Shown: positions 45,431 to 53,617 of the stretch, piece after piece
How the letters are laid out: the number at the start of each line of letters is the position of its first letter
Numbering within the stretch: the stretch's first letter is position 1
Assembly (NCBI RefSeq): GCF_014196525.1
Contig: NZ_JACIDX010000016.1
Location: 1-64,000 of the forward strand
Source: Novosphingobium sediminicola
Lineage (GTDB): Bacteria; Pseudomonadota; Alphaproteobacteria; Sphingomonadales; Sphingomonadaceae
DNA: 64,000 nucleotides
Direction of reading: 5' to 3'
The notes under the pieces: model-generated
Told to the model about the DNA's origin: nothing
Seen by the model: only the letters and a program-made list of their open reading frames with translations
Database searches by the model: none
Position numbers and translations under genes: made by a program

Positions 45431-46768
45431 TCACTCGGGCGTCAGCAGCCTTGTCGCCCGCGTCATCAGCGCCGGATCATCGCCCAGATCGCCCAGCAGC
45501 GCGATGGTCCCATCCGCCATCCGCCGCACCAGCACGACCGCATATTCCGGCCCCTTGGCGCTCAGCGAGGCCAGAGGGCGAGGGGTCAGGCGGTCGAGCG
45601 GATTGTCACTCTCTGCCTCGCTGGCGCTTTCATCGCGGCGCAACCGGCGCTCCTGCGCCACCACGCCTTTCAGGCCCCCGCTGGCCTGCGCCAGATGATC
45701 GGCCATTGCGCCCTGCGGCAGGCCCAGCCGAATTCCATGCGCGAGCGCGGTGGCATATTCGGTCAGGCGCGTCTTGTCATAATCGGCGCCGAACACCAGC
45801 TTGACGATGGGCACCAGCGGCGCGCGCGGCTGGCCTACAAGGCCTGCCTCCACCATCAGTTCGTGGAGTTCGCCCGGCTTGTCCCGCGCCATCAGCGCGA
45901 AATCATAGGCTCGGCCGATGGCCTCATACAGCGCCTGACGCGGGCGATCCTGCGTGATGCCGGCGGCATAGGCCAGATCGCGCGCGCTGCGCAGCCAGTC
46001 GGCCAGATCGCGCGCCGGGGCGGCGTCCATCCCGGCTTGCGGCCCATCGGCCCCGGCCGCTTGCGGCCCTTCGGCCCCGGCCGCTTGCGGCCCATCGGCC
46101 CACGCGGCCCATTGCGCCACGGTCTGTTCGGGGCTGAGGCGTGCGGGGCCTGCATCGCCATCCTCGTGAAACGAAGCGTTGAATTCGCGCGCCAGTTGCT
46201 CGCTCAGCGATGCATCGGCCGCTTCCTTCCAGTTGACCACGCCCAGCACATAGCGGATCGGCCCGCCCGCTTCCTCGGCAAAGGGCAGCAGCATGCCGCG
46301 ATAGGCGATTATCGCCCCGCGCGCGTTCAGGAATTCTTCTTCAAAGCCGATGGGCGCCTGATTGGCGATGATCTGCATATATTGCCCGGTCAGGCGCGCC
46401 AGCATCGAATGTTCGGGCACCTGGTCCAGACGGGTGATGTCGCGCCCGACATTGCATTCCTGCGCCAGCATCTCGCCGACAAAGCTGATGCGCGGGTCGG
46501 CGGCGCTGTCGGCAAAATCGATCAGCACCGCATGTTGGGCGATATTGCCGATCTGGTCCAGTTTCAGATCCGCGATCAGCGGCATGGCCTTGGTGCCCAG
46601 CAACCGGGTCCAATGGTCATAGGCGCGGATCTGCAACCGGCGCTCGCCTTCGGCCACCACCACGGGGGGCAGATCGGGCGAGGCGTCCTCGTCCTCGTCC
46701 GACACCGGATTGGGGGCGATCGAACCGGTTCCGGCATTGCGTTCAAAAAAGCTCCGGGCGCCGTCCAT
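45431..46768 (-). CDS. PAS-domain (PAS_5-like) regulatory protein
   Basis: This cytoplasmic protein has 445 residues. Residues about 45-205 resemble the alphaproteobacterial PAS_5 domain (YDHWTRLLGTKAMPLIADLKL through GGPIRYVLGVVNW), with a predicted ligand-sensing fold. A low-complexity repeat (GPQAAGAE units, near residue 225-245) separates it from a C-terminal helical region with no recognised output domain. Upstream and downstream genes give no hint of its pathway. It starts 47 bases upstream of the M48 gene region and may be co-transcribed. Confidence 0.75.
   Translation of the reverse strand: MDGARSFFERNAGTGSIAPNPVSDEDEDASPDLPPVVVAEGERRLQIRAYDHWTRLLGTKAMPLIADLKLDQIGNIAQHAVLIDFADSAADPRISFVGEMLAQECNVGRDITRLDQVPEHSMLARLTGQYMQIIANQAPIGFEEEFLNARGAIIAYRGMLLPFAEEAGGPIRYVLGVVNWKEAADASLSEQLAREFNASFHEDGDAGPARLSPEQTVAQWAAWADGPQAAGAEGPQAAGADGPQAGMDAAPARDLADWLRSARDLAYAAGITQDRPRQALYEAIGRAYDFALMARDKPGELHELMVEAGLVGQPRAPLVPIVKLVFGADYDKTRLTEYATALAHGIRLGLPQGAMADHLAQASGGLKGVVAQERRLRRDESASEAESDNPLDRLTPRPLASLSAKGPEYAVVLVRRMADGTIALLGDLGDDPALMTRATRLLTPE
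46035..46102 (-). repeat. In-frame 24-base minisatellite inside the PAS gene
   Basis: The unit GCTTGCGGCCCATCGGCCCC plus GGCC is repeated about 2.8 times (starting 46035, 46059, 46083) with one substitution. It encodes 8-residue repeats of the GPQAAGAE/GPQAAGAD type. Because the period is a multiple of three, unit gain or loss would keep the frame. Confidence 0.85.
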
Positions 46769-46854
46769 CTCGTGTCTCCCGCCATGTTTCCAACGGGCCA
46801 ACTTTCGCGCAACAGGGTAAAATTCCGGTTAAGTTGCGCCATTCGGTGATGCGT

Positions 46855-47589
46855 CTATCGGGGTGAAAATTCTCCCAGCCCCTTGTCGGTTCCGCAAACT
46901 TTGTCCCAAAAGCGGAAATAGAGGCCGAAATTGGCGCGATAGATGTCGTGATGGCGCTGATGATGGGTGGCGGTGATGATCCATTGCCCGACTCGCCCAT
47001 GGACGATTCCGTGCGGAAAAATCTCCCAGCCCATGTGATTGGTCACGCCCATCACCGTCATCACAGTCAACACCACGCCCAGCGCGCCCACGTGAATCGG
47101 CACAAAAAACACCAGCAGCGGGATAACAAAGGCCTGCGTCAGCGCCTCGGTGGGATGAAAGGCCATCGCGGCCCAGGCGGTGGGCGGGCGGCTGGCATGG
47201 TGGACGGCGTGAAAGATGCGGAACACGCGCGGGGCGTGCATCCAGCGGTGGCTCCAATAGAACCATGTGTCGTGGATCGTCAGATAGATCAGGATCGAGA
47301 GCGGCCAGTACCACAGGGGCATGGCGTGAACGTCTTCATAGATCCGTGTCCAACCATGCGCGCGCCACCCCCATGCGACAATGCCCGCCGGAATGCCAAA
47401 GATCGCGCAGGAGAGCAGCGACCATGCGATTTCAGAGCGAATCTGGCGCGTCAGGGGGGCATAGAGGCCGGGCTGGCGAACCCGCGTGGCCCATGCAAAA
47501 CCGCCGCTGGACAACAGATAGCGCAGCGAGACGATGGCGGTCATCGCCAAGGCGGAGATCAGGGCGGAGAGCAAGGTTGGGTCGGACAT
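46855..47589 (-). CDS. Sterol desaturase / fatty acid hydroxylase family protein
   Basis: This integral membrane di-iron enzyme has 244 residues. Histidine clusters are HDTWFYWSHRWMH, HAVHHASRPP and THHQRHHDIY, as in the fatty-acid hydroxylase superfamily. Hydrophobic segments surround these clusters. It could hydroxylate or desaturate a lipid, carotenoid or hopanoid-type substrate, which sequence alone does not decide. No carotenoid or sterol gene is nearby. Confidence 0.9.
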   Translation of the reverse strand: MSDPTLLSALISALAMTAIVSLRYLLSSGGFAWATRVRQPGLYAPLTRQIRSEIAWSLLSCAIFGIPAGIVAWGWRAHGWTRIYEDVHAMPLWYWPLSILIYLTIHDTWFYWSHRWMHAPRVFRIFHAVHHASRPPTAWAAMAFHPTEALTQAFVIPLLVFFVPIHVGALGVVLTVMTVMGVTNHMGWEIFPHGIVHGRVGQWIITATHHQRHHDIYRANFGLYFRFWDKVCGTDKGLGEFSPR

Positions 47590-47625
47590 CGGCCGCCCTT
47601 ATGCCGCGTTTGCCGATAAGGGGAA

Positions 47626-47662
47626 ATGGGGCGCAAGGGGCAAAGCGTGCCTCGCGCCCCAT
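47626..47662 (-). terminator. Terminator downstream of fabI
   Basis: ATGGGGCGC and GCGCCCCAT form a 9-bp stem beginning just past the fabI stop. On the minus strand it is followed by a short T-containing stretch. Confidence 0.55.
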
Positions 47663-47667
47663 GGGAT

Positions 47668-48471
47668 TTAGCTCAGCGCAATATCGGGCGCATCTTCCTG
47701 CTTCATGCCCACGACATTGTAACCGGCGTCCACATGGTGGATCTCGCCCGTCACGCCGCTGGCCAAATCGGAGAGCAGATAGAGGCCCGCGCCGCCCACA
47801 TCGTCGATGGTGACATTGCGGCGCAGCGGCGAATTCAGCTCGTTCCACTTCAGGATATAGCGGAAATCGCCGATCCCGCTGGCGGCCAGCGTCTTGATCG
47901 GGCCTGCCGAAATGGCGTTAACGCGGATATTGTCCGGGCCGCAGTCATTGGCCAGATATTTGACGCTGGTTTCCAGCGCCGCCTTGGCCACGCCCATCAC
48001 ATTGTAATGGGGCACGACCTTTTCCGCGCCATAATAGCTTAGCGTCAGGATCGAGCCGCCGTTGGGCATCATCGCCTGCGCGCGCTTGGTCACGGCCACC
48101 AGGCTGTAGGCCGAGATGTTCATGGTCATCAGGAAATTGTCGAGCGTGGTGTCGTAATAGCGGCCACGCAGCTGAGTCTTGTCCGAATAACCGATGGCAT
48201 GGACGACAAAGTCGATCGTTTCCCAGCGCTCCTTGAGCGCGTCAAAGGCCGCGTCCAGCGCGTCCATGTCCGACACATCGCAATCGATCAGAAAATCGCT
48301 GCCCAGACTCTCGGCCAGCGGGCCGACGCGCTTTTTCAGCGCTTCGCCCTGATAGGAAAAGGCCAGCTCCGCGCCATGTTCGTGCAATTTCTGGGCAATG
48401 CCCCATGCCAGCGACTTATCGTTTGCCAGCCCCATGATCAGGCCACGCTTGCCCTGCATCAGTCCGGTCAT
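47668..48471 (-). CDS. fabI: Enoyl-[acyl-carrier-protein] reductase (NADH)
   Basis: This SDR enzyme carries out the last reduction of type II fatty acid synthesis and is the triclosan target. It has 267 residues. The start KRGLIMGLANDKSLAWGIA is the FabI nucleotide-binding motif. The active site has Tyr146 and Tyr156 with Lys163 (SYYGAE, YNVMGVAK). Its ATG overlaps the upstream brkB gene by four bases, so it is translated from the dnaJ-brkB-fabI transcript. Confidence 0.96.
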   Translation of the reverse strand: MTGLMQGKRGLIMGLANDKSLAWGIAQKLHEHGAELAFSYQGEALKKRVGPLAESLGSDFLIDCDVSDMDALDAAFDALKERWETIDFVVHAIGYSDKTQLRGRYYDTTLDNFLMTMNISAYSLVAVTKRAQAMMPNGGSILTLSYYGAEKVVPHYNVMGVAKAALETSVKYLANDCGPDNIRVNAISAGPIKTLAASGIGDFRYILKWNELNSPLRRNVTIDDVGGAGLYLLSDLASGVTGEIHHVDAGYNVVGMKQEDAPDIALS

Positions 48472-49517
48472 TCGTAATCATCCCTCATGTTTTCGGAGGC
48501 GCGGTTATCCGCCTGCCCTAACCAGTCGCGTTCTTCGGGCGTCACCGCCAGAGCCGCATTCAATTCCGCGCCTGTAACCAGTCCTAGCCCGACAAGCCAG
48601 AAAAAGAACAACGCAATCATGGCGCCGGCAAGGCTGCCATAGGTCAGATCGTATAAAAAAAGCCAGCGCAGCAGCCATGGCAGCACGAGGCTGACCAGCG
48701 CCCACCACAGCGTGACCAACAGCGCGCCGGGCCATTTGGGATAGGCAGGTACGCGATAAGTGCTTGGCGTCAAAATAAAAAACAACAAATAGAGCGAGGC
48801 GAACAGCACCACCATCGGCACCAGCCGCGACAGGCTGAGATTGGCCACCATGGCCTGTTCGCGAATCGTGCGGATCGGAATCAGCTGCAGGGTCGTGCTG
48901 ATCGCCACCTGCATATAAAGCGAGATCAGCAGCAGCACCACCGCCACCATCACCAGCCCCGTGCCGATCAGCCGCCGCCGCCAGAAGCTCTTGTGCCGCA
49001 CAGGCGTCCCATAGGCGCGGCGCAGAATATCGCGCACCGTCTCGATCAGGCTGGAGACCGTCCACAATCCCGCCGCCATACCCGCCCACAGCAGCCAGCC
49101 ATGGCGCATCACCACCACATCGCGCGCCACCGGCTCCAGCACAGCGGCCACCACGCGCGGCGTAATGCGCAAAAAGGCATGGACCAGATCGGCCCGCTCG
49201 CTTGCCTCGCCCACCAGCGAGAACAGGCCGCCCGCCACGATGAAAAAGGGAAAGATCGCCAGCACCGCCATATAGGCCAGATTGCCCGCATGGATGAACC
49301 CGTCGCGCCATACGCCCGTCACCACGCGCTGGATCACGGTAAAACCGCGATGGCCCAGTTGCTCGCGTAGCCGGTCGGCCAGATCGCCATCAAGGCGCGC
49401 AACGCGCCGCCGCCGCGCCTCGGGCGTCAGATCGTGCAGTTTGGTGTTGAGGATGAACCCGCCGGGCAAGGAGGAAGAAGCCTTTGCCTCCCCCTCCCGT
49501 TTGCCCGCGTCCTGCAC
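48468..49517 (-). CDS. YihY/BrkB family inner-membrane protein
   Basis: This multispan membrane protein of 349 residues (six predicted helices) has the family segments GFIHAGNLAYMAVLAIFPFFIVAGGLFSL and FFFWLVGLGLVTGAELNAAL. An N-terminal cytosolic stretch of about 60 residues and a charged C-terminus flank the helices. Its biochemical role is unknown despite the old RNase BN label. A GTG at 49517, four bases after the dnaJ stop, is the predicted start. Confidence 0.9.
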   Translation of the reverse strand: MQDAGKREGEAKASSSLPGGFILNTKLHDLTPEARRRRVARLDGDLADRLREQLGHRGFTVIQRVVTGVWRDGFIHAGNLAYMAVLAIFPFFIVAGGLFSLVGEASERADLVHAFLRITPRVVAAVLEPVARDVVVMRHGWLLWAGMAAGLWTVSSLIETVRDILRRAYGTPVRHKSFWRRRLIGTGLVMVAVVLLLISLYMQVAISTTLQLIPIRTIREQAMVANLSLSRLVPMVVLFASLYLLFFILTPSTYRVPAYPKWPGALLVTLWWALVSLVLPWLLRWLFLYDLTYGSLAGAMIALFFFWLVGLGLVTGAELNAALAVTPEERDWLGQADNRASENMRDDYE

Positions 49518-49521
49518 GGAC

Positions 49522-50442
49522 TTATCCGAATTTCGCGCGCAGATCGCGCGTGTCGCGCCAACCTTCGAGTCGCTGCGCCAGATCCGAGTCGCCCTCGGGC
49601 AGCGCGATTTCCAGCGTGACGAACTGATCGCCGCGCGTGCCGTCCTTGCGGGTAAAGCCGCGACCCTTGATGCGCAAAGTCTTGCCGCTCGAACTGCCCG
49701 GCGCCACGGTCAGCATCACCGCGCCATCGGCGGTGGGTACCTTGACCTTGCCGCCAAACACCGCCTCGTTCAGCGAGACGGGGATATCGACGCGGATATC
49801 GTCGCCATCGCGGCGGAAATAGGGGTGGGGCTGGATGGCGATGGTGATCATCGCATCGCCCGCGCCGCCGGGGCCCGGTTCGCCCTTGCCCGCCAGACGG
49901 ATCTGCATCCCGTCCTCGACGCCCTTGGGCAGTTTGACATCAATCGTCTTGCCATCGGCCAGCGTGATGCGCTGGCTGGCGCAGAGCGCGGCATCGGGCA
50001 GCGATACGGCAAGGCGATAGGCGCGGTTGGCGCCCTTGGGCGGGGCCTGACGGCCAAAACCGCCGCCGCCGAAACCGCCGCTGCGCCCGCCAAAGATGCC
50101 TTCGAAAATATCGCCGAAATCCATGCCTTCCGGCCCGGCCCCGCCTGCACCGCCAAAGCCGCGCTGGCCTCCGCCGAAACCGCTCCCGCCGAAACCGCCG
50201 CCGCCAAATCCGGCCGGATTGCCCTCGCCATCGATCTCGCCCCGGTCGAACTGGGCGCGCTTGTCCTTGTCGGTCAACAGGTCATAGGCGCGCGTCACCT
50301 CGCTGAAACGCTCGGCGGCCTTGGGGTTGTCCTTGTTGTGGTCAGGGTGCAATTCCTTGGCCAGTTTGCGATAGGCGGACTTGATGTCCTTCTCGCTTGC
50401 GCCGCGTGATACGCCCAGAATTGCATAAGGATCTTGTGCCAT
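49522..50442 (-). CDS. DnaJ-class co-chaperone without zinc finger (CbpA/DjlA-like type B)
   Basis: This J-domain protein of 306 residues has residues 1-70 as the J domain with the HPD motif at 32-34 that stimulates DnaK. A Gly/Phe-rich linker (about 73-130) follows, then two DnaJ C-terminal substrate-binding domains. No cysteine-rich zinc finger is present, as in CbpA. It is divergent from pdxH and leads the fabI transcript. Confidence 0.93.
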   Translation of the reverse strand: MAQDPYAILGVSRGASEKDIKSAYRKLAKELHPDHNKDNPKAAERFSEVTRAYDLLTDKDKRAQFDRGEIDGEGNPAGFGGGGFGGSGFGGGQRGFGGAGGAGPEGMDFGDIFEGIFGGRSGGFGGGGFGRQAPPKGANRAYRLAVSLPDAALCASQRITLADGKTIDVKLPKGVEDGMQIRLAGKGEPGPGGAGDAMITIAIQPHPYFRRDGDDIRVDIPVSLNEAVFGGKVKVPTADGAVMLTVAPGSSSGKTLRIKGRGFTRKDGTRGDQFVTLEIALPEGDSDLAQRLEGWRDTRDLRAKFG

Positions 50443-50579
50443 GGCTGCCTAGCTAGGGTGAGACAAGCCGCGCTGCAAGGTATCAGATCAAATGCCTGAT
50501 GCCCTTTTCGCCGCTTTCGTGATCGGGCAAACTGGCCTAACGGCGCAGACAGGCGCAATTCTCACGGGAATCAACGGAT

Positions 50580-51200
50580 ATGAGTTCGGAATCAGACGCG
50601 ATTGTCGGCGGTGATCCTTTCGCCCTGTTCGACGCATGGTTTGCCGAGGCGAAGAAATCCGAGCCCAATGACCCCGAAGCGGTGGCGGTGGCCACGGCCA
50701 CGCCCGATGCCTTCCCCTCGGTGCGCATGGTGCTGATGAAGGATCACGGGCCGCAATTGCTCGGCCCCAAGGGTGGTTTCGTGTTTTATACCAACAGCCA
50801 CAGCCGCAAGGGCGGCGAATTGCTGGCCAATCCCAAGGCCGCGATGCTGTTTCACTGGAAGAGCCTGCGCCGCCAGATCCGCATTGAAGGCGCGATCCAT
50901 CAGGTGCCCGACGAGATGGCCGACGCCTATTTCGCCAGCCGCAGCCGCGATTCGCAACTGGGCGCCCATGCCAGCGACCAGTCCGCGCCGCTGTCCTCGC
51001 GCGGGGCCTTTATCGCCGATATCGCCCGCGTGACCGCGCGCCATCTGATCGGGCCGGTGCCGCGCCCGCCGCATTGGACGGGCTTCTGCCTTGTGCCCGA
51101 TGCGATGGAATTCTGGATGGATCGCGCCTTTCGCCTGCACGAACGCCGCCGCTTCATGCGGGAGGCGCAGGGCTGGACCAGCACCCTGCTTTACCCGTAA
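50580..51200 (+). CDS. pdxH: Pyridoxamine 5'-phosphate oxidase
   Basis: This FMN enzyme makes pyridoxal phosphate from pyridoxamine or pyridoxine phosphate. It has 206 residues, normal length. Motifs are PSVRMVLMKDHGP, FYTNSHSRKGGELLANP, RQIRIEGAIHQV, SRSRDSQLGAHASDQSAPL and the C-terminal WTSTLLYP. PLP is needed by SufS encoded elsewhere in this window. It is followed after 11 bases by a cation transporter gene. Confidence 0.95.
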   Translation: MSSESDAIVGGDPFALFDAWFAEAKKSEPNDPEAVAVATATPDAFPSVRMVLMKDHGPQLLGPKGGFVFYTNSHSRKGGELLANPKAAMLFHWKSLRRQIRIEGAIHQVPDEMADAYFASRSRDSQLGAHASDQSAPLSSRGAFIADIARVTARHLIGPVPRPPHWTGFCLVPDAMEFWMDRAFRLHERRRFMREAQGWTSTLLYP

Positions 51201-51211
51201 AAGGCATCATC

Positions 51212-52138
51212 ATGGCCCAACACGATCATTCCGCCTTAAACCGCAGCGCTGCCTATGCCAGCATTTCCATGGCCCTGCTGCTGGTGGGGCTGAAAGGCTG
51301 GGCGGCTTGGACCACCGGTTCGACCGCGATGCTGGGCAGCCTTGCCGACACGCTGCTCGATCTGGTGGCTTCGCTGGCCACGCTGGCCGGGGTCTGGGTG
51401 GCGGGGATGCCCGCCGATGACAATCACCGCTTTGGCCATGGCAAGGCCGAGGCGCTCTCCGCCATGTTTCAGGTGCTGCTGATCGGGGCCTCGGCGCTGG
51501 CGCTGGCGATCCATTCGGTCCAGCAACTGATGTCGGGCGAGCGCACCGGTTCGGCAGGCGATGGCATCCTCGTCTCGGTCATCGCGATCGCGGGCACGCT
51601 GGCGCTGCTGGCGTGGCAGCAATATGTGATCCGCCAGACGCGCTCGGTGGCGATTTCGACTGACCACCTCCATTACAAATCCGACCTGCTGCTCAATGTG
51701 GCGGTCATCATTGCGCTGCTGCTCGACCAGTATGCCGGGCTGACCCGCGCCGACCCGCTCTTTGGCTTTGGCATCGCGCTCTGGCTGGGCTGGGGCGCCT
51801 ATCACGCCAGCGAGGAAGCCATCGAGCAATTGATGGACCGCGAATGGCCCGAGGACAAGAAGGCCCGCTTCGTCGAAGTCCTTGGCCGCCACCCCGAACT
51901 GCGCGGCGTTCACGATCTGCGCACCCGCACCAGCGGCAACCGCGATTTCGTCCAGTTCCATGTCTGGGTCGACGGCAATATGACCGTGACGCAGGCCCAT
52001 CGCGTGATGGACGAAATCGAGGACAAGCTGCTGGCCGAATTTCCCGATGTGGAAATTTTGATTCATCCCGATCCCGAGGGCCATGTTGACGAGCGCGGTG
52101 TGGCGGGGCGGGATATTTTGCAGGATGGGGTGGTTTAA
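51212..52138 (+). CDS. Cation diffusion facilitator (FieF-like) transporter
   Basis: This CDF exporter of Zn/Fe/Mn-type cations has 308 residues. There are six membrane helices. Metal sites are seen in GSLADTLLDLVASL (TM2), HRFGHGKAEAL (loop) and DHLHYKSDLLLN (TM5). The C-terminal cytoplasmic domain (about 205-300) has HVWVDGNMTVTQAHRVMDEIE. ATG at 51212, 11 bases after pdxH. The exact metal is not determinable. A repeat element begins 12 bases after the stop. Confidence 0.92.
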   Translation: MAQHDHSALNRSAAYASISMALLLVGLKGWAAWTTGSTAMLGSLADTLLDLVASLATLAGVWVAGMPADDNHRFGHGKAEALSAMFQVLLIGASALALAIHSVQQLMSGERTGSAGDGILVSVIAIAGTLALLAWQQYVIRQTRSVAISTDHLHYKSDLLLNVAVIIALLLDQYAGLTRADPLFGFGIALWLGWGAYHASEEAIEQLMDREWPEDKKARFVEVLGRHPELRGVHDLRTRTSGNRDFVQFHVWVDGNMTVTQAHRVMDEIEDKLLAEFPDVEILIHPDPEGHVDERGVAGRDILQDGVV

Positions 52139-52149
52139 GGGTTTAAAAT

Positions 52150-52406
52150 GCCTCCGGCGGGCAAAGGGCGGGGGCCCTTTGCAATCCCGTTAATGGGTGG
52201 TGCTGGATGGCATCGTGGCGTTTGGCGACATGGTGATTAAAGCCTGCGGCGCGGCGAAGTTGGGCTGATTGGCGCCGCAGGCTTTTAATTTCGAACGCCG
52301 CCCATTTTGCACAACGCCGCCGCTGTGGCGCTACAAAGACAGTATGGGGATTGCAAAGGGTCGAGACCCTTTGCCCGCCGGAGGCATCTTAACCCCCGCC
52401 GGAGGC
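52150..52406 (+). repeat. Modular intergenic repeat, copy 6 (hybrid, A block at both ends)
   Basis: Begins with the A block (GCCTCCGGCGGGCAAAGGG, CCCTTTGCAATCCCGTTAAT), then the B hairpin between GCCTGCGGCGCGG (52242) and GGCGCCGCAGGC (52272). In place of the D block it ends with a second A block in reverse (GATTGCAAAGGGTCGAGACC, CTTTGCCCGCCGGAGGC), followed by a further CGCCGGAGGC. The A ends lie 12 bases after the transporter stop and 29 bases from the serine hydrolase stop. Confidence 0.88.
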
Positions 52407-52434
52407 AAAACCTTGCCCTCCCTCCCGCTAACCC

Positions 52435-53586
52435 TCAATCCTGATTATACAATTGCACAATATCGGCCAGCTTGCGCACCAGCGCGGGGCGCATGGCGTG
52501 GTCGGTCTTGCCCAGCCGGACCACGGTCAGCTCCTGATCGGGCGAGACGATGACATATTGGCCAAGGTGTCCGATGGCGGCGAAGATATTGGCTTTGCCG
52601 CGGCCGGGGAAGAGTTCTTCCTGCCCGCTGGGCTGGGGGCGGTTGAGCCAGACTTGCGCGCCATAGCCGGGATTGTGGGGCGCGGGGGCCAGCATGAAAC
52701 CGACCCAGTCGGAGGGCACGATGCGCACGCCGCCGATGGTGCCGTTGCTGCGCAGAAATTCGCCGAACCGGCCCCAGTCGCGGGCGGTGGCATGGATCAT
52801 GCTGCCGCCGATCATGGTTCCTGCGGCGTCGAATTCGGGGGTGGCGCTGGGCATGCCTGCGGGCATGAAGAGGCGGCTGCGCAGATAATCGCTGACGGCC
52901 TGTCGGCGCGCGGCCGGATCGCGGCTGTCGGTCAGCGCGCGCGCGGCGATGTCGGCGAGGATGACGCTGGTGGCGGTGGAATATTCCCAATGGCTGCCCG
53001 GTTCGCTGACCAGCGGCTGGGCCTCGGCATAGGCGGCCATATCGTCGCGCCCATCCAGCGCGAGCATGCGCACGGTGTCGGCATCGCCGGCGGGCGTGGT
53101 TGATTCTACATGGCGCAGGCCGGACCGCATTTGCAGCAACTGGCGCAGGGTGATCTCGCCGCGTGGGTCGCCGGGACGCTGCCACGAGGGGACCGGGGCC
53201 GATTCGTCGAGCGTCAGCCGCCCGTCGGAAATCAGCAGGCCGATCAGCACCCCGGTGATGGTCTTGGACATCGACCAGCCGATCAGCTTCGTGTCCGGGC
53301 CATATCCAGGAGCGTAACGTTCGGCCACGATTCGCCCGCGATGCATCACCACCAGCGCGCGCGTTTCGCCCAGCATCGGATCGGTGAACAATTCATCCAC
53401 TGCGCGGGCCAGAGCCTCACGCGGGGCGCCGGGGCGCTGGCCGATGGCGGCCATGGCCTGCGCCGAGAGGGGCGATTCGGCCTTTTCCCCGCCGCCGCAG
53501 CCCGCAAGCAGGGCGAGCGAAAGCGCCACCAGCGGGGTTGGCAAGCGGCGCTTGGGCGCGATAAGGGGGGGGCGGCGCGTGACCAT
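52435..53586 (-). CDS. Serine hydrolase, class C beta-lactamase family lipoprotein
   Basis: This enzyme has 383 residues. A lipobox LALLAGC gives lipidated Cys30. The catalytic SxxK motif is Ser105-Met-Ser-Lys108 in GWSMSKTITGV, and EYSTATS supplies the tyrosine-type second motif. The family includes esterases, D-aminopeptidases and 6-aminohexanoate-dimer hydrolases, and a true beta-lactamase role is not supported. The ATG at 53586 is preceded by GGAGG. The divergent gene starts 31 bases upstream. Confidence 0.9.
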   Translation of the reverse strand: MVTRRPPLIAPKRRLPTPLVALSLALLAGCGGGEKAESPLSAQAMAAIGQRPGAPREALARAVDELFTDPMLGETRALVVMHRGRIVAERYAPGYGPDTKLIGWSMSKTITGVLIGLLISDGRLTLDESAPVPSWQRPGDPRGEITLRQLLQMRSGLRHVESTTPAGDADTVRMLALDGRDDMAAYAEAQPLVSEPGSHWEYSTATSVILADIAARALTDSRDPAARRQAVSDYLRSRLFMPAGMPSATPEFDAAGTMIGGSMIHATARDWGRFGEFLRSNGTIGGVRIVPSDWVGFMLAPAPHNPGYGAQVWLNRPQPSGQEELFPGRGKANIFAAIGHLGQYVIVSPDQELTVVRLGKTDHAMRPALVRKLADIVQLYNQD

Positions 53587-53617
53587 CACGATGCCTCCAT
53601 GCGCAAGGTCGTTCCCG

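Noticed and set aside
52435-53586. Calling this serine hydrolase a beta-lactamase resistance gene
   Set aside because: Only the general SxxK/Tyr pattern is shared; the wider family is mostly esterases and peptidases, and no resistance context is present.
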